NCBI GenBank assembly: GCA_907165065.1
Contig: OU015528.1
Coordinates: forward strand, 44,383,515 to 44,447,514
Reading direction: 5' to 3'
DNA: 64,000 nucleotides
From: Caprimulgus europaeus
Lineage: Eukaryota > Chordata > Aves > Caprimulgiformes > Caprimulgidae
Part shown: positions 49,601 to 59,840 of the stretch, in pieces
Numbering within the stretch: the stretch's first letter is position 1
How the letters are laid out: every line of letters begins with the position of its first letter
Notes under the pieces: model-generated
What the model was told of the DNA's origin: nothing
Database searches by the model: none
Seen by the model: the letters and a program-made list of their open reading frames with translations, nothing else
Made by a program: the position numbers and the translations under genes

Positions 49601-52600
49601 GATGTAAAAATTGAGGCCCCTGCCTTTGGAACTCCTTTCTGTGTGTGCAAACTTGAGGCAAGTTTGGGTATTTTAGCAATCAATTTTTAAGATGCCTTGC
49701 TAGAAAATGAGATGCATATATCTGTGAGTGGATTCCTAAAACCAAAAATGTTTGGAATTGCATTCCTGAAAAGATAAAACTTCAAATGCAATTAGATAGT
49801 TGTAACAAGTAGAGTTCATAATCTTGTTTTTAATTATTATTTTTATTGTCAGCTTTCAAAATCAAGCTCATCAAGCACAGAATCTGTCACTTTAAGTCCT
49901 CCACCATCATCTGCTGCTGTAAAGGCTCCCAATGCAAATGACAGACTAGTGAAGAATATTCAGGCCCATCCTGCATATGATCTACCAGTAAATGGTACTA
50001 CCTCAATAAGTAAGTTGATAATTTTGGCCAAGTTCTAGGCATAGGTGACTGTGAACTGATGTGAAGCCTGATAAAATGGCCTTAGCGTTAAAGTAGAACA
50101 TCCCGTCTTGATTTTTCTCTAAATCCAGTTAGCCCTTCTAGATTGTCTCTAGTTGCCTCTGAAAAGACTCAGTCTATAAGTCTAATTTTTTTTACTAGGT
50201 AATATTTGAGATAAGTATTGACAAACCTCAAGATAGATGAAAAAAAACCTCGTGTACTCCGTCATGTGGATTTTTGAAAAAAAAAAAAAAAAAATTCTTT
50301 TTAATTGTAAAGGTCCAAAGATAACATCACCTGTCACTGCTGGAATTGCCAGTTCATTGTCAGAAAAAATAGCAGAAACAATTGGGAGTAGCAGACCAAA
50401 TGCGCCTCTGACATCAATTCAAATAAACTTCATTCAGAATATGATACAAGAAACAATGGATGACTTCAGGTACTGGTATTCATGCAGAACTTTTTGTTTT
50501 GAATGACATGTTTTCTTAGTAAGATGTTTTAGCATCTGCTTTAATGTATTTTCTACTTGCATTAGAAAATGACACTATTAGTAGCCCTAATCCTGGAAAT
50601 ATAGGTATGAAACTTTATTTGGAATAGCGCCAATGACTAATTAAACTGATGTCTCTAAGGGTTGTTAATGCATGGCTTTCCTAACATGTTTCAGAATGAG
50701 TGTTTGAATAGTTCTTGAATGGTAGATTTATCTGTGTAACAAGGTCCTTGCTGCTTTCATGGAACCTTGTGGTAATTTCTTTCCCTCCCTGCTCATCTCT
50801 TGTCTCAGCAGGAGAAATTTCTCTTTAAGGTGACCTTGTGGAGACTTTGATCTAGAGAGTTGACTTGTATTGGCTTTGATTGATGTCAGTGTGGCAGTTA
50901 TAGTGTTACTTATAGGGTAAAACGCTGTGTATTTCTACTGGTGAAGCTTGATGTTAAAATAATGTCTGTGCTGTAAGTGATGGTTGGTGTTGGATTACTT
51001 TGTGTTTGTGGGTACCTAAACAGTATTCCACTTTTTGTGAAAGAAATAAGTTGAGTTAGCATGGATTTAGGTTGGAGTTTGGAGAGAGATGGAGCAGTTG
51101 AGAGACTTGTATCTAGGGGATCACTTCCCACCCCATGTTTAAGATTAAGTAGGTTGACAGAGATGGTGGAGAGAAAAAGGATTGCCAGGCAGGGGAAGTA
51201 TTGCTGTCTTGATAACAAAAAGCAATGCAAAACTAGAGTACTATGTCCATGCTGTTCTGTATCAGCCAGCAGAAAAATACACTGAATATTCTTAAATGTT
51301 TTTTAAAGAAGAATATATTTGTATATCATAGTAATACTCCCCTAGGACTTTTTGGTGATAATCACACATTTGATTAAAAACTAACTTCCACATGACTTAA
51401 AATGCATCCTATGGATTGCAGATGTCTTGTCTTTTAAAGTCTGTGTTCAGGCATGCCAGTCTTAGAAGATATGGTTGTCAGTCTTGTACTTCCAGTATCT
51501 GAGATGTGGAGCCTCAGAGAGTGTGTTTCTCTTCTGACCTAACACTTCCTGTAGCAGCTGGAAGGCTCTGCTGGCCCTTTTCCCAGCTGTAAATTGTGGA
51601 TACATTCAGTTTGAATGTAAAAGATTGTACTGAGGTCAGTAAGAGAGAAGGGAGCCATCGCAAGCTGCTCATTTATATAAATACCTTTCACCCTCTGGAA
51701 TCTGCAGAAAGGATTTTTATCATTCTGATAAATCCATTTCTCTTTAAGTAATGGGGAAAAAACAAGGACCTTAGAAAAGGACCAGGAGGAATGTATGCCT
51801 CATTTGCTTCCAAAAAGCTGCCTGTTTCTTGAACTTCCTGTCTTTGTGAGATAACCTACATCTTTGGGTTTCTAAGCTGCCAGCTGGCATCTATGCTTGA
51901 TACACTCGAAGATGGTTTTCCTCCAATAGGAGTTCTGAAGCACAATAACCTGTGGAAATAGAAAGTGAATATATTCCTTTTTGGGTTTGCTATATGTTTT
52001 AGGAAAGGAGAATGAAATAAGATCTGTGTGTGCATCTACTTAAGAGATGCCTTACTTTCTCAGACCATTGGTACCTATAGCACAGTATTCAGTCTCAGAT
52101 GGTTGCACAGTGATGTGCTGTTCAGAAGAGCATATGAGCTTCCCTGTTTTTTTGTGAGCTGTTCTCCTCGTTCTTCCTCAGCATCTGGAACTGTTGTATT
52201 ACTGTTCAGAGGGTATTTGCAAGCTTGGTTCTTGTACTGTGGAGTAGTTGTTTGTGAATTGACAAATTCATGTCAGTTTCTGGACAAGACTGCCACTATT
52301 TCTATGTAGATTAACCCAGAGCATTCTTTAGGCCTGAGGATAGTGTATCACTTACCATAGTTGATGTTTTGGTCCCTCTTACAAAAGAGTGCTGAAAGTG
52401 ATATACTGAAAAGTTGTATCTTCAGTTGCAGATAAATATCTTTCTCTGCAATACTTGTGACTGAGGAACTGAAAATCAGCTTTGAATGGTAAAAATTAGA
52501 GAAGTTTACAGCTTGCAAGTGAAAAAAAATCTTGCTAACACTACATATGTTTTTATATTTCTAAACAGGAAAGATTCTAAATATTTTTGTACACTGAAAA

Positions 52601-53643
52601 AATAGTGCTTATGAAAGTCAATGTCATAACAAAAGTATTCCAGAGAATAAGCGGTAGAGGAGTACATTTTGTAACTTAAAGAGTTTTAGACTTGGGTTTC
52701 ACAGAGTTATGAAGGTGAGAATTGTTGAGTTCAAGGTGCTGAGGATTGGAGAGAATTACTGCTTCCTAAATAAAACTAAGCATTGTCCTTTTGAAATTCT
52801 TCCTTCAGGGAAGCGTGTCATCGAGATATTGTTAATTTGCAAGTGGAGATGATCAAGCAGTTCCATATGCAGTTGGTATGTACAAAGAGCATGGTGGGAA
52901 ATATATTCAGTTTTCATTAATCAGTAATGCCAAGGCATGCCAACTTACCTCAAAACTGAAAATCAATTTTCTTTATTAAGAGCAAAAAAGGGAGGACTGG
53001 ATGTGAAGGAGGTGGAAACTATGAATTGGAATCTGTTAAACTGGTTTATGCTTGATACCATTGGGTAGGTATCATGAATTCTGTACTTCAGGAGTTATAA
53101 AAAGACAAAAAACAACTTCAGCTGTCCTTTGGAAAGGACCAGGAGCTGGGGTAAGGAGGAGATAGCTGGTATTCAAACAGAAAGCTTCACTTACAGGTAC
53201 CGCATGCACACTGAACTGTGTTCTTTAACTTCACCTTTTTATGAATCTTTATTCTTTTGATATGCATTAAAAAGACCTTGTCTTGGTACTGAACATTTTA
53301 ATGGAACCTGCACTAGTAGATTCGCCTCCTGAAGAAGTGCAAAATATCCTTTGATAAAATATTCACTAATGTATTAATGATCAAAATACTGTATATCAGC
53401 ATTAAAAAAATCTTATAAAAAGTTATTAAAAACAGTATTATCTAGGTTATTTAATTTTCAAAAGGGATATGAAAATGGATAATCTAAAGCTGGAATAATT
53501 AACTTTATAGCTTCTGATTGGGGCTTTCTTTTCTCTAGAATGAAATACACACTTTACTTGAAAGATATTCTGTAAATGAAAGCTTAGTAGCTGAAATTGA
53601 GAGACTACGAGAGGAAAATAAAAGACTGAGGACTCACTTCTGA
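31475..53643 (+). CDS. NEDD1: NEDD1, gamma-tubulin ring complex targeting protein, complete
   Basis: NEDD1 (GCP-WD) docks the gamma-tubulin ring complex to centrosomes and spindles. Coding exons: 31475-31610, 33515-33609, 34995-35111, 36284-36424, 43032-43261, 44678-44879, 45792-45978, 48077-48199, 48386-48433, 48892-49115, 49853-50009, 50313-50469, 52809-52875, 53539-53643. Phases chain exactly to 1989 bases, 662 residues (human 660). Residues 1-307 form the WD40 propeller (for example [40 protein letters not shown]). About 308-570 is a Ser/Thr/Pro-rich regulatory linker. About 570-662 is the helical gamma-tubulin-binding tail ending [14 protein letters not shown] at the ATG agrees with human MQEN, and purine at -3 supports the start. 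Identity is very secure, because most exons match the remembered human protein residue for residue. The linker has two departures from human, given under findings. Confidence 0.97.
33515..33609 (+). CDS. NEDD1: NEDD1 exon 3
   Basis: Residues 46-77, [20 protein letters not shown] to IAEG. The acceptor gtgactaag is AAG with almost no pyrimidine tract, while the donor gtaagt is strong. Skipping this 95-base exon would shift the frame. Confidence 0.9.
34995..35111 (+). CDS. NEDD1: NEDD1 exon 4, WD40 repeat
   Basis: 39 whole codons (residues 78-116), AKQTCVNL-type start here read as [20 protein letters not shown], then [14 protein letters not shown], a clear WD repeat. Donor gtaagt. Confidence 0.95.
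36284..36424 (+). CDS. NEDD1: NEDD1 exon 5, WD40 repeat
   Basis: Residues 117-163, [20 protein letters not shown] to [11 protein letters not shown], close to human. The acceptor follows a C/T-rich tract. Confidence 0.95.
36425..43031 (+). other. NEDD1: NEDD1 intron 5, 6.6 kb, no recognised feature
   Basis: Longest NEDD1 intron. No CR1, LTR or RNA gene was recognised. It has three purine-rich plus-strand patches (about 40135-40378, 40900-41190, 41590-42300), noted as a finding. Open frames here lack protein-like composition and splice sites. Confidence 0.55.
43032..43261 (+). CDS. NEDD1: NEDD1 exon 6, WD40 repeats
   Basis: Largest coding exon, residues 164-239 plus two bases. Begins [20 protein letters not shown], contains [28 protein letters not shown] and [13 protein letters not shown]. 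Acceptor gttttacag, donor gtgagt. An in-frame upstream ATG at 43017 lies in the intron. Confidence 0.97.
43440..43495. repeat. CAAA-type simple repeat
   Basis: A/C-rich run of AAAC/CAAA units (aaacaaacaaccaaacaacc) in NEDD1 intron 6, the complement of the G/T tracts seen near 26.35 and 30.7 kb. Confidence 0.85.
44121..44490 (-). mobile_element. CR1 3'-end fragment, antisense in NEDD1 intron 6
   Basis: The minus strand encodes [20 protein letters not shown], then [20 protein letters not shown] and [20 protein letters not shown], followed by the CR1 tail at the left edge (CACAGAATCACAGAATGTC). A different subfamily from the copies at 6.1 and 16.6 kb, judging by the ORF2 residues. Confidence 0.92.
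44678..44879 (+). CDS. NEDD1: NEDD1 exon 7, end of the WD40 propeller
   Basis: Residues 240-307, [20 protein letters not shown], then [17 protein letters not shown] and [16 protein letters not shown]. The acceptor is AAAG. Leaves in phase 0 and ends the propeller. Confidence 0.95.
45792..45978 (+). CDS. NEDD1: NEDD1 exon 8, start of the regulatory linker
   Basis: Residues 308-369, [20 protein letters not shown] to ILQEKT. Ser/Thr/Asn-rich, low complexity and fast-evolving, as this part is in the family. Confidence 0.92.
48077..48199 (+). CDS. NEDD1: NEDD1 exon 9, with conserved Ser-Pro phosphosite motif
   Basis: Residues 370-410, ending [12 protein letters not shown], where human has SSLGDMFSPIRD. 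The Ser-Pro is kept. The acceptor is TAAG. Confidence 0.93.
48386..48433 (+). CDS. NEDD1: NEDD1 exon 10, 48-base exon
   Basis: Residues 411-426, [15 protein letters not shown]; human has SDESIGKGDG at this point. A whole-codon length means skipping would keep the frame. Its donor gtaaac is weak. Confidence 0.88.
48892..49115 (+). CDS. NEDD1: NEDD1 exon 11, with nine extra residues
   Basis: Residues 427-501. It starts [20 protein letters not shown] where human goes straight from GDG to FDFLPQL, so nine residues are added at the 5' edge. It ends [16 protein letters not shown], close to human. Acceptor tcctgcttag. Confidence 0.9.
49853..50009 (+). CDS. NEDD1: NEDD1 exon 12, variable linker
   Basis: Residues 502-553, [20 protein letters not shown] to [11 protein letters not shown]. 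Poorly conserved Ser/Pro-rich linker. The exon end covers the position of human T550; see findings. Confidence 0.9.
50313..50469 (+). CDS. NEDD1: NEDD1 exon 13, start of the gamma-tubulin-binding region
   Basis: Residues 554-605, [20 protein letters not shown], then [20 protein letters not shown] and DDF. Highly conserved from VTAG onward. The acceptor gtaaag lies 18 bases after an A18 run. Confidence 0.95.
52809..52875 (+). CDS. NEDD1: NEDD1 exon 14, coiled-coil
   Basis: Residues 606-628, [20 protein letters not shown] then MQL, apparently identical to human. Acceptor tccttcag, donor gtatgt. Confidence 0.97.
53539..53643 (+). CDS. NEDD1: NEDD1 last coding exon, coiled-coil tail and stop
   Basis: Residues 629-662, [20 protein letters not shown], then [14 protein letters not shown] and TGA at 53641-53643. 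Leu heptads continue the helix that binds gamma-tubulin. Confidence 0.97.
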   Translation, partial: NEIHTLLERYSVNESLVAEIERLREENKRLRTHF

Positions 53644-55872
53644 AAGATTTACACTGCTAATTTTATTAGCATGAACTCACTACAGGTGGTTTGTTGCTTA
53701 TGACAGATTGTTCATCACCACTGGAGTATTGTATGAAGACCTGCTATTGTTTTAAACATGAATCTTTTCTAAGTAAATGGTGTAAGATACTACATGTAAC
53801 TATAAAATTTGTAACAGATAAACACTTTATGATGAATGTTCGCGTATGCATGCTAACAATCTTGAAATACATTCTTCTAACAGAAAAACTAAAAGGGTAA
53901 GTACATTATCAGAGTTTTAGCAATATTTGAAGTGCCTTTTGATGAACAAAACCAAACTAGGATGGATGCCTTTTCTGTAAGAACTTTTTGATATAGCTAC
54001 TCTTCTGTCTGCTTCTTTGTTTTACTGCTGTCAGAAACAATCACTGTAGCTTGCCTTTCAGATACTTTTCTTGGAGAAAAAGGGGAGAGAAGGCTTCTGC
54101 ATGATGTGGAGCCTTGTTTATAACGAGCTGGAAAGCACAGTGTTCAGTTAACTTTATTCAACTGGCAACTCTTCTATCCTGATTAAATCTAGAGCCTGAA
54201 AATATTCCCAAATTCGGTGCTGAGATCTTTCTTATTGTATTCAGAAGAAATTTGTGCTTGTCCGCTATGAACTTTGATGTTGTAAATGCTACTTCAACTC
54301 CACAATGAGATTTTTGTTACAACTTTAGCTATGAAATTAGAGTTCTTTTTATTTACATGTATTTGAATATTATCATACCTTATCCAATTTTAATGCAGCC
54401 TTGGGCTTCAAAATAGAAATATACTCAGCTATTAATAATATAGCATTGTATAAATGTGGTCTTTCAGTCTTTGATTCAAGCATCTTTTGTGCTCCCCCCC
54501 ATCCTTTTATTCATAGTGGACAATGCACTTAATATTGAGCAGTTGTGTTGTAGTTTTGAATCTTGTTGGTTTAGTGTTACTGTAACCTTTTTGAGATAGC
54601 TGCATACCAAATCTAACGTAGTATCTTAGTTGTATAATTAACATAACACACATTAAAGATAAATCACTACTTCAGTTGCATAATGGTACCATACTTGTGT
54701 GTAAACATTTCTGAAATGAAGCTCAGTATGAAGCCCTGTATCTGGTGAAGTTCATGGGAGTTTTAGCTTGGCCTTTATTTGTGCCAGTAGATTAAATTAA
54801 AACTTCAATTTAAATTAATTTAAGAATTAAATTAACTTTTTTTTTTCTGAAAGACTTAAAGTGCTTCTTGCTATTTAAATTGTCCTGGAGGCTTCTTAAT
54901 TTTCCCACTAATATTTCATTGTTCCTTCTCATACAATCACTAGAACTCCAACAAGGAAAATTTTAGAACATGGTGTGTTGATTAGTTACAACATCTAGTG
55001 TTTAAATCCACAATGGCACTCTTCTACTAAATGAGAAAGCCATAATATATAGTGTATCTTATTTTTATATGTTGTAAAGCTAAAAAACCCCAAACACACG
55101 GTATCTATACCTTTCCCCAATCTTTTATTTTTTTTAAAAAAAGAGACTATTCCTTTTTTTTTCATGTTAGTTAATGACAAATACAATCTAGTAGCAAAAT
55201 TAGGGTGTTCAAGTAGTCTTTAATATTAGGGACAGAACTTTAAATGTCTGTAGTTCTACTGCTTTTGTTAGCTTTTAAAAAAAAACTTCTATATTACATG
55301 TAACTTCATGGTAAAAGGAAGCAAAGTAAATTAATCTTTTTTTTTTGTGACTTAACACACAATGTAGATAACTTTTTATAAAAAAGTTCATAAGATGTAA
55401 ACTTGACACACTGACCACACAGTTCATGCAGACAATAGTAACTGAAGGTAGCAGAAATATCTTGTGGTTCTTCTACATCCTTTGCAGTGTTAATGAAGTA
55501 ACCTTGTAAATTTGCATCTCTCTATTTGCTCCCCAAGTGCTTTTGCTAGTATACCCAGATGACAGCAGGGAATTAGACAAGTATCTTGGGTATTTGGCTT
55601 GTAGATAATTTGTTTTCTTGACTCAGAACTGTATAATTTTTTTCTTAATTCCCAAGTGGAGGTGATTATAGCAAGAGTGATTAAAAGAAGACATTTTGGC
55701 CTTTTTAAAAAAAGATTTTTAGGGCTTTTTTCTGTATCTCAGGATTACTCTAGCACAAATGGCTACACATGCTGTGTGGAGACCCACTCTGCCTACCACT
55801 GTAGGGGTATATTTTGCCTTGTACACAAATCTGATTTGTATGTTAAAATAAAGCTTGTTTTAACCTTTTGGA
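53644..55872 (+). other. NEDD1: NEDD1 3' UTR (inferred)
   Basis: AT-rich sequence from the stop to the AATAAA at 55847. ATTAAA variants at 54652-54657 and 54791-54796 could give shorter forms. No repeat element interrupts it. Confidence 0.6.
55847..55852 (+). terminator. NEDD1: NEDD1 distal polyadenylation signal AATAAA
   Basis: Canonical hexamer followed about 30 bases on by GTGCTGTGGTGA, a GU-rich downstream element, which together make a strong cleavage site near 55865-55875. Confidence 0.7.
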
Positions 55873-55875
55873 AAA

Positions 55876-58800
55876 AAAGTGCTGTGGTGACTTACTATTA
55901 AAGAGAATAATGTATATTGTAATTGTTCTACCTCAGCAGGCACAAGCCTGAGCCAAAGAATATGTAGAGATCTACCTATAATTCTCCAATAATCTCTTTT
56001 GCCTCCGTGGCTGCATGTAGACCATCACATCCTTTCCACACAATGTTCACTTTTGGAGTAAAGAACAGATGTACAGTTCCCCCTTCCAACTTAGAAACTG
56101 TTACAGTCATGACAGAGATCATGTTCACAGCTAAAAATAATGTTCAAGCAGATGTTTGGGGGGAGGGAGGGGGAAATAATCTTGTCACCTAAGCTCCTGG
56201 TGAGTTGGAGATTCTGCATCTTCCTAATACTTATAGGTGTTTTTTTAAACTCCCTTTTCTCTCATGCACATATCAGACTTTGTGATGGGAAGTTTATTTG
56301 CAGTTTCAAGATACATAGGCTTTGAAAACTGATTTTGACTTATTGATATAGTCTCATAAAAATACAAAATGCCAGTGTATCTTTACTTGCTGGCAACAGG
56401 CCCCCAGTGTCTGATAGACATACAAGGCTGTTCATAAACACAACAATTATGAATTTGGAAGTTGCTCACTGCCCCTTCTGTACCAGGAACAGGACATATG
56501 TCCAGGAAGAAAATGCTTTACAGACTGTATGGCTGAATTGAGGTGTTCCTTGCTAGTGCTATCCTAGATACTAAAACTTAAGATGAAAACCAGTTGCAGA
56601 TTATATGGTAAAAAGATGAGAGATGTCATACTGCTGGATGCTTAAGACTGACAGGTGACAGTGGTCCACCAGTGTAGCTGTGCCTGTGTGATCATTACTG
56701 ATACATGTGAAGAGCTGCACCTGGTCCCACTCAATAGAGCCATTTTTGTATTGCATCTTGCAGTGCATCCAGGGGATGCTGATTTACAGATTCCCTAAGA
56801 ACAAACTATGGAAAGAATCTCATCCTCTTCCTTTAGCATCCTATGGTGGGCACTGGCAAAGATAAGATGCTAGGCTAGGGGGACAAGAATAAAAATTCTG
56901 AAGTGCTTTCAAGAGAAACTCTGAAATTAACTGTGAGATTGGATGTCTCTGTGTAGACAAAAAAGTACAGACGATACCTATGTTCTGACACTTCATGTGA
57001 AATTCAAAAGTCACTGTAAACACATCCTTTTCACTTCATTTTGGCAGCCCAGACAGTGGTACACATTTATGGGATGAAGAGCTGTGAGACACAATCATTC
57101 AGGTGTGGACAATGTCATATCATGTCTTTTGTCTTCATCAGTTACCCATAACACTTTCTGCTAAACAGTCACTTACTGAAATTTTGGGCTCATTGAGATG
57201 TTTTCATTTCTTTCTGTGGAAAGCTAGCCCATGATTAAAATGCATACTTACCATTTTAGAAATATACTGACAGAAGCTTTTTGGGGGGCAGTGCATATAA
57301 AAACTGTATTTTCAAGCGTGTCTTTATGAGATGGGAGTGTGATGACACAAGAAACTATTCTTAGTCTAGAGTCACTTCAGATTTGAGAGCAAGCTTAGAA
57401 ACCCCCACTAAATCTGGAGAAGCTTCCAGGTTATTCCTTCTTCACCTGGATGTAGTCAACTGGTGACTAAAGCAAAGGGAGGAGAAGTATAGACTACTGC
57501 TATTTATTCCTTAGCCTCATTGGTGCTCAAAACGTTCAGAGCTAAACTCAAGTGGAAAGTGTAATTCTTTGATCCAATCCAGACAAGCTGCATCAGGACT
57601 GGAGGTGTCTGGTGGAGCAACAACTGCGTCTTTTTTTTGGATTGTGCCCATTGTGAAGCAGTTTTGGTCTCCAAATGCTGATACAGCATAAACAGTAATG
57701 ACCATGGTGTTTTGGGGCTCTACCATGTCAGAATTTTTAAGTGTCTGGCTTGGGGCTCTAAAACTTGGCTGATAAAGTGTCCTAAGCCATCCACTCTCCA
57801 TCATGTAACGGCACTAGCAGTTTTCAGACACAACTTCCCAGCTTTGTATCACCTGCCGTCCCACATAGTCCCTGGCCTAGCTGTAGATGCAACTGCCTTT
57901 GGAAGGAGTTTAAAACTGTCATTGTATTTCTGAGGTTCACGTAAAATCTGTTCTAGCTGTAGAAACTTCTGTTGTTCTTATTAGCAGAATATTCTTCTCC
58001 CTTAGTTCTAACAGGTGTGAGTTGCAGCACAAGGTTGTGCTTTGGGCTCTGCATCTCTCTTGAATTCATCATTTGTCCTCTCATTCTATCTAAAAATACC
58101 AAGGCTCATGTAATTGAAAGTTATTATGGTTCCCATTCAATTTCTTATGCTACAAAGTTCTGTCTCTGTATGGAAATTACTGAGAGACAATGCTTTTTCA
58201 GCCTATTATTTTGCAAGAATGAGAGTTTGGATTTATTCTTTTCATCCCTACTTGTCCTCTGAGTAGTGGAGAAGGAAAGAAATTACATGGAGAGAAGGAC
58301 ACATGAGAAAAGAACACAATTTCCTATGTAGGTTATTTACATTTGAGTGGCTTTACAAGTTATAAAAATGCCTACTAGCTAATACAGGGCAGAAGTGTTT
58401 CAGAATTCATTTTTTAAAATTAGTGCTATAAATAAATATTAGTTCTCAGTTGCATTACTGTAGTATTACTTGGAATGGCTGAATACCCAGAGGTGTCCAG
58501 CTGGAGATATTTTTTATAAGTATCAAGTTGCAGAAGGTGAGCTGTGTTTTCTGAATAGCGAGTTCTTCATATTTTTGTAAGGTCTCAGATTGACCAATCA
58601 AAAATAGGGTAAAACAAGCTAATTCATCATTTTCTGAAAGTTTTGGTCTAAGTACATTGAACTGTCCCCTAATTTCATAGCTTATAAACTCAGAAGCAGT
58701 TCTGGGTTTATGCTGTTTCAGTTCTCATTTCTGAACTACTTCATCAGTCAGAATGCTGACACTGTTTGTTATCCAAGTCCACCTGAATGAACAAAATGGT

Positions 58801-59226
58801 ACAAGATCTATCTAATGCTTTAATAGTCAGAGCACTTTTGTCTGCTTCTTACTATCATGCACTCAAGTTTTACATTTCCAATATTATACAAGTCTCTTCA
58901 GATTTGTCCTATAGTTACTTTATCACTGAAGTCTATCCTCTTGACAAGAAAAAGTCAGCAAATCTTAAAACTTAGGGTAAACTTAAATTACATAGACCTG
59001 CAGCCTCACACCACAACACATAATATGCTTCCCGTGCCACATTGGCCTTAAAGGAATCAGATGTGGTGCTGGAGCTCACACTCCTGCCCTTCCCCAAAGT
59101 GTGAGGGAGGATTGTCATTGTGCTGTGTCCAAAATATTTGTCCTCTGAGTCTGATGTCTTTATCTGCTACTCCAGCTCTGGGAAAGCTGCTGACTCCCTG
59201 CCTCTCAGCAATGGCAGAAGCAATTA
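55876..59226. other. NEDD1 downstream flank, no gene recognised
   Basis: AT-rich unique sequence. The only open frames with any protein-like run are on the minus strand at 57504-57804 (see findings). A G-rich run lies at 56158-56173. Confidence 0.5.
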
Positions 59227-59231
59227 CAAGT
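59227..59231. repeat. Target-site duplication CAAGT, left copy
   Basis: Identical to 59836-59840 on the other side of the LTR. Confidence 0.65.
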
Positions 59232-59835
59232 TGTCCTGGTTTTGCTAGGATAGAGTTAATTTTCTTCTCAGTAGTTAGAACAGCTGTTTTGGTTTCAGTG
59301 TAGGATTTGTTATGAGAAGAATGTTGATAAAGCACTAATGCTATTAGTTGCTGCTGGAGCTCAAGGCCACCATGTTTGACTGTTCACAGCTGCATCAGCA
59401 CTGGGAGGGAGAAGCACAGTGAACAGCAAAACCCAGAACTGGCATTTGGACGTGACAGTGAGATATTCCAGATCATATCCTGTCATGCCAGTATATGAAC
59501 CAGGGCTGACTGGAAAGTGGGGGTGTTCTCTCGGGAATCGGGCAGGCTCGCTCTACCGGGGTTTTGGTTTCAGGACTGTCTGGGCTCCAGGATTGCTGGC
59601 TGGCACAGGCTGGGCATCAGTCAGTGGGTGGTGAGCAATTGCACTGGGCATCACTCATTTGTATATTCTGTTATCACTGTTATTATCATTTTATTTTAAT
59701 TAGTGAATTGTTTTTATCTCAACCTGTGAGTCTCCTTGCCCTTTTCTTTCTAATTCTCTCCCCTACTCCCTGGGGAAGGGAGAGAGAGAGAGCAGGCTGT
59801 GTTTGGCTGCAAACTAAAAGGATGAAACCACCACG
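59232..59835 (+). mobile_element. Solo LTR of an avian endogenous retrovirus with 5-bp target duplication
   Basis: Starts TGTCCTGGTTTTGCTAGGAT, then AGTTAATTTTCTTC, TTGTTATGAGAAGAATGTTGA, GATATTCCAGATCATATCC, a GTCAGTGGGTGGTGAGCAA box, an ATTATCATTTTATTTT tract, TTTTTATCTCAACCTGTGAG, and ends near AAACCACCACG. CAAGT occurs directly before (59227-59231) and after (59836-59840). No internal retroviral genes adjoin, so this is a recombined solo LTR. The class (ERVL or ERVK) is not decided; 5-bp duplications favour ERVL. Confidence 0.87.
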
Positions 59836-59840
59836 CAAGT
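59836..59840. repeat. Target-site duplication CAAGT, right copy
   Basis: Identical to 59227-59231. It implies the LTR's last base pair is CG rather than the usual CA. Confidence 0.65.
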
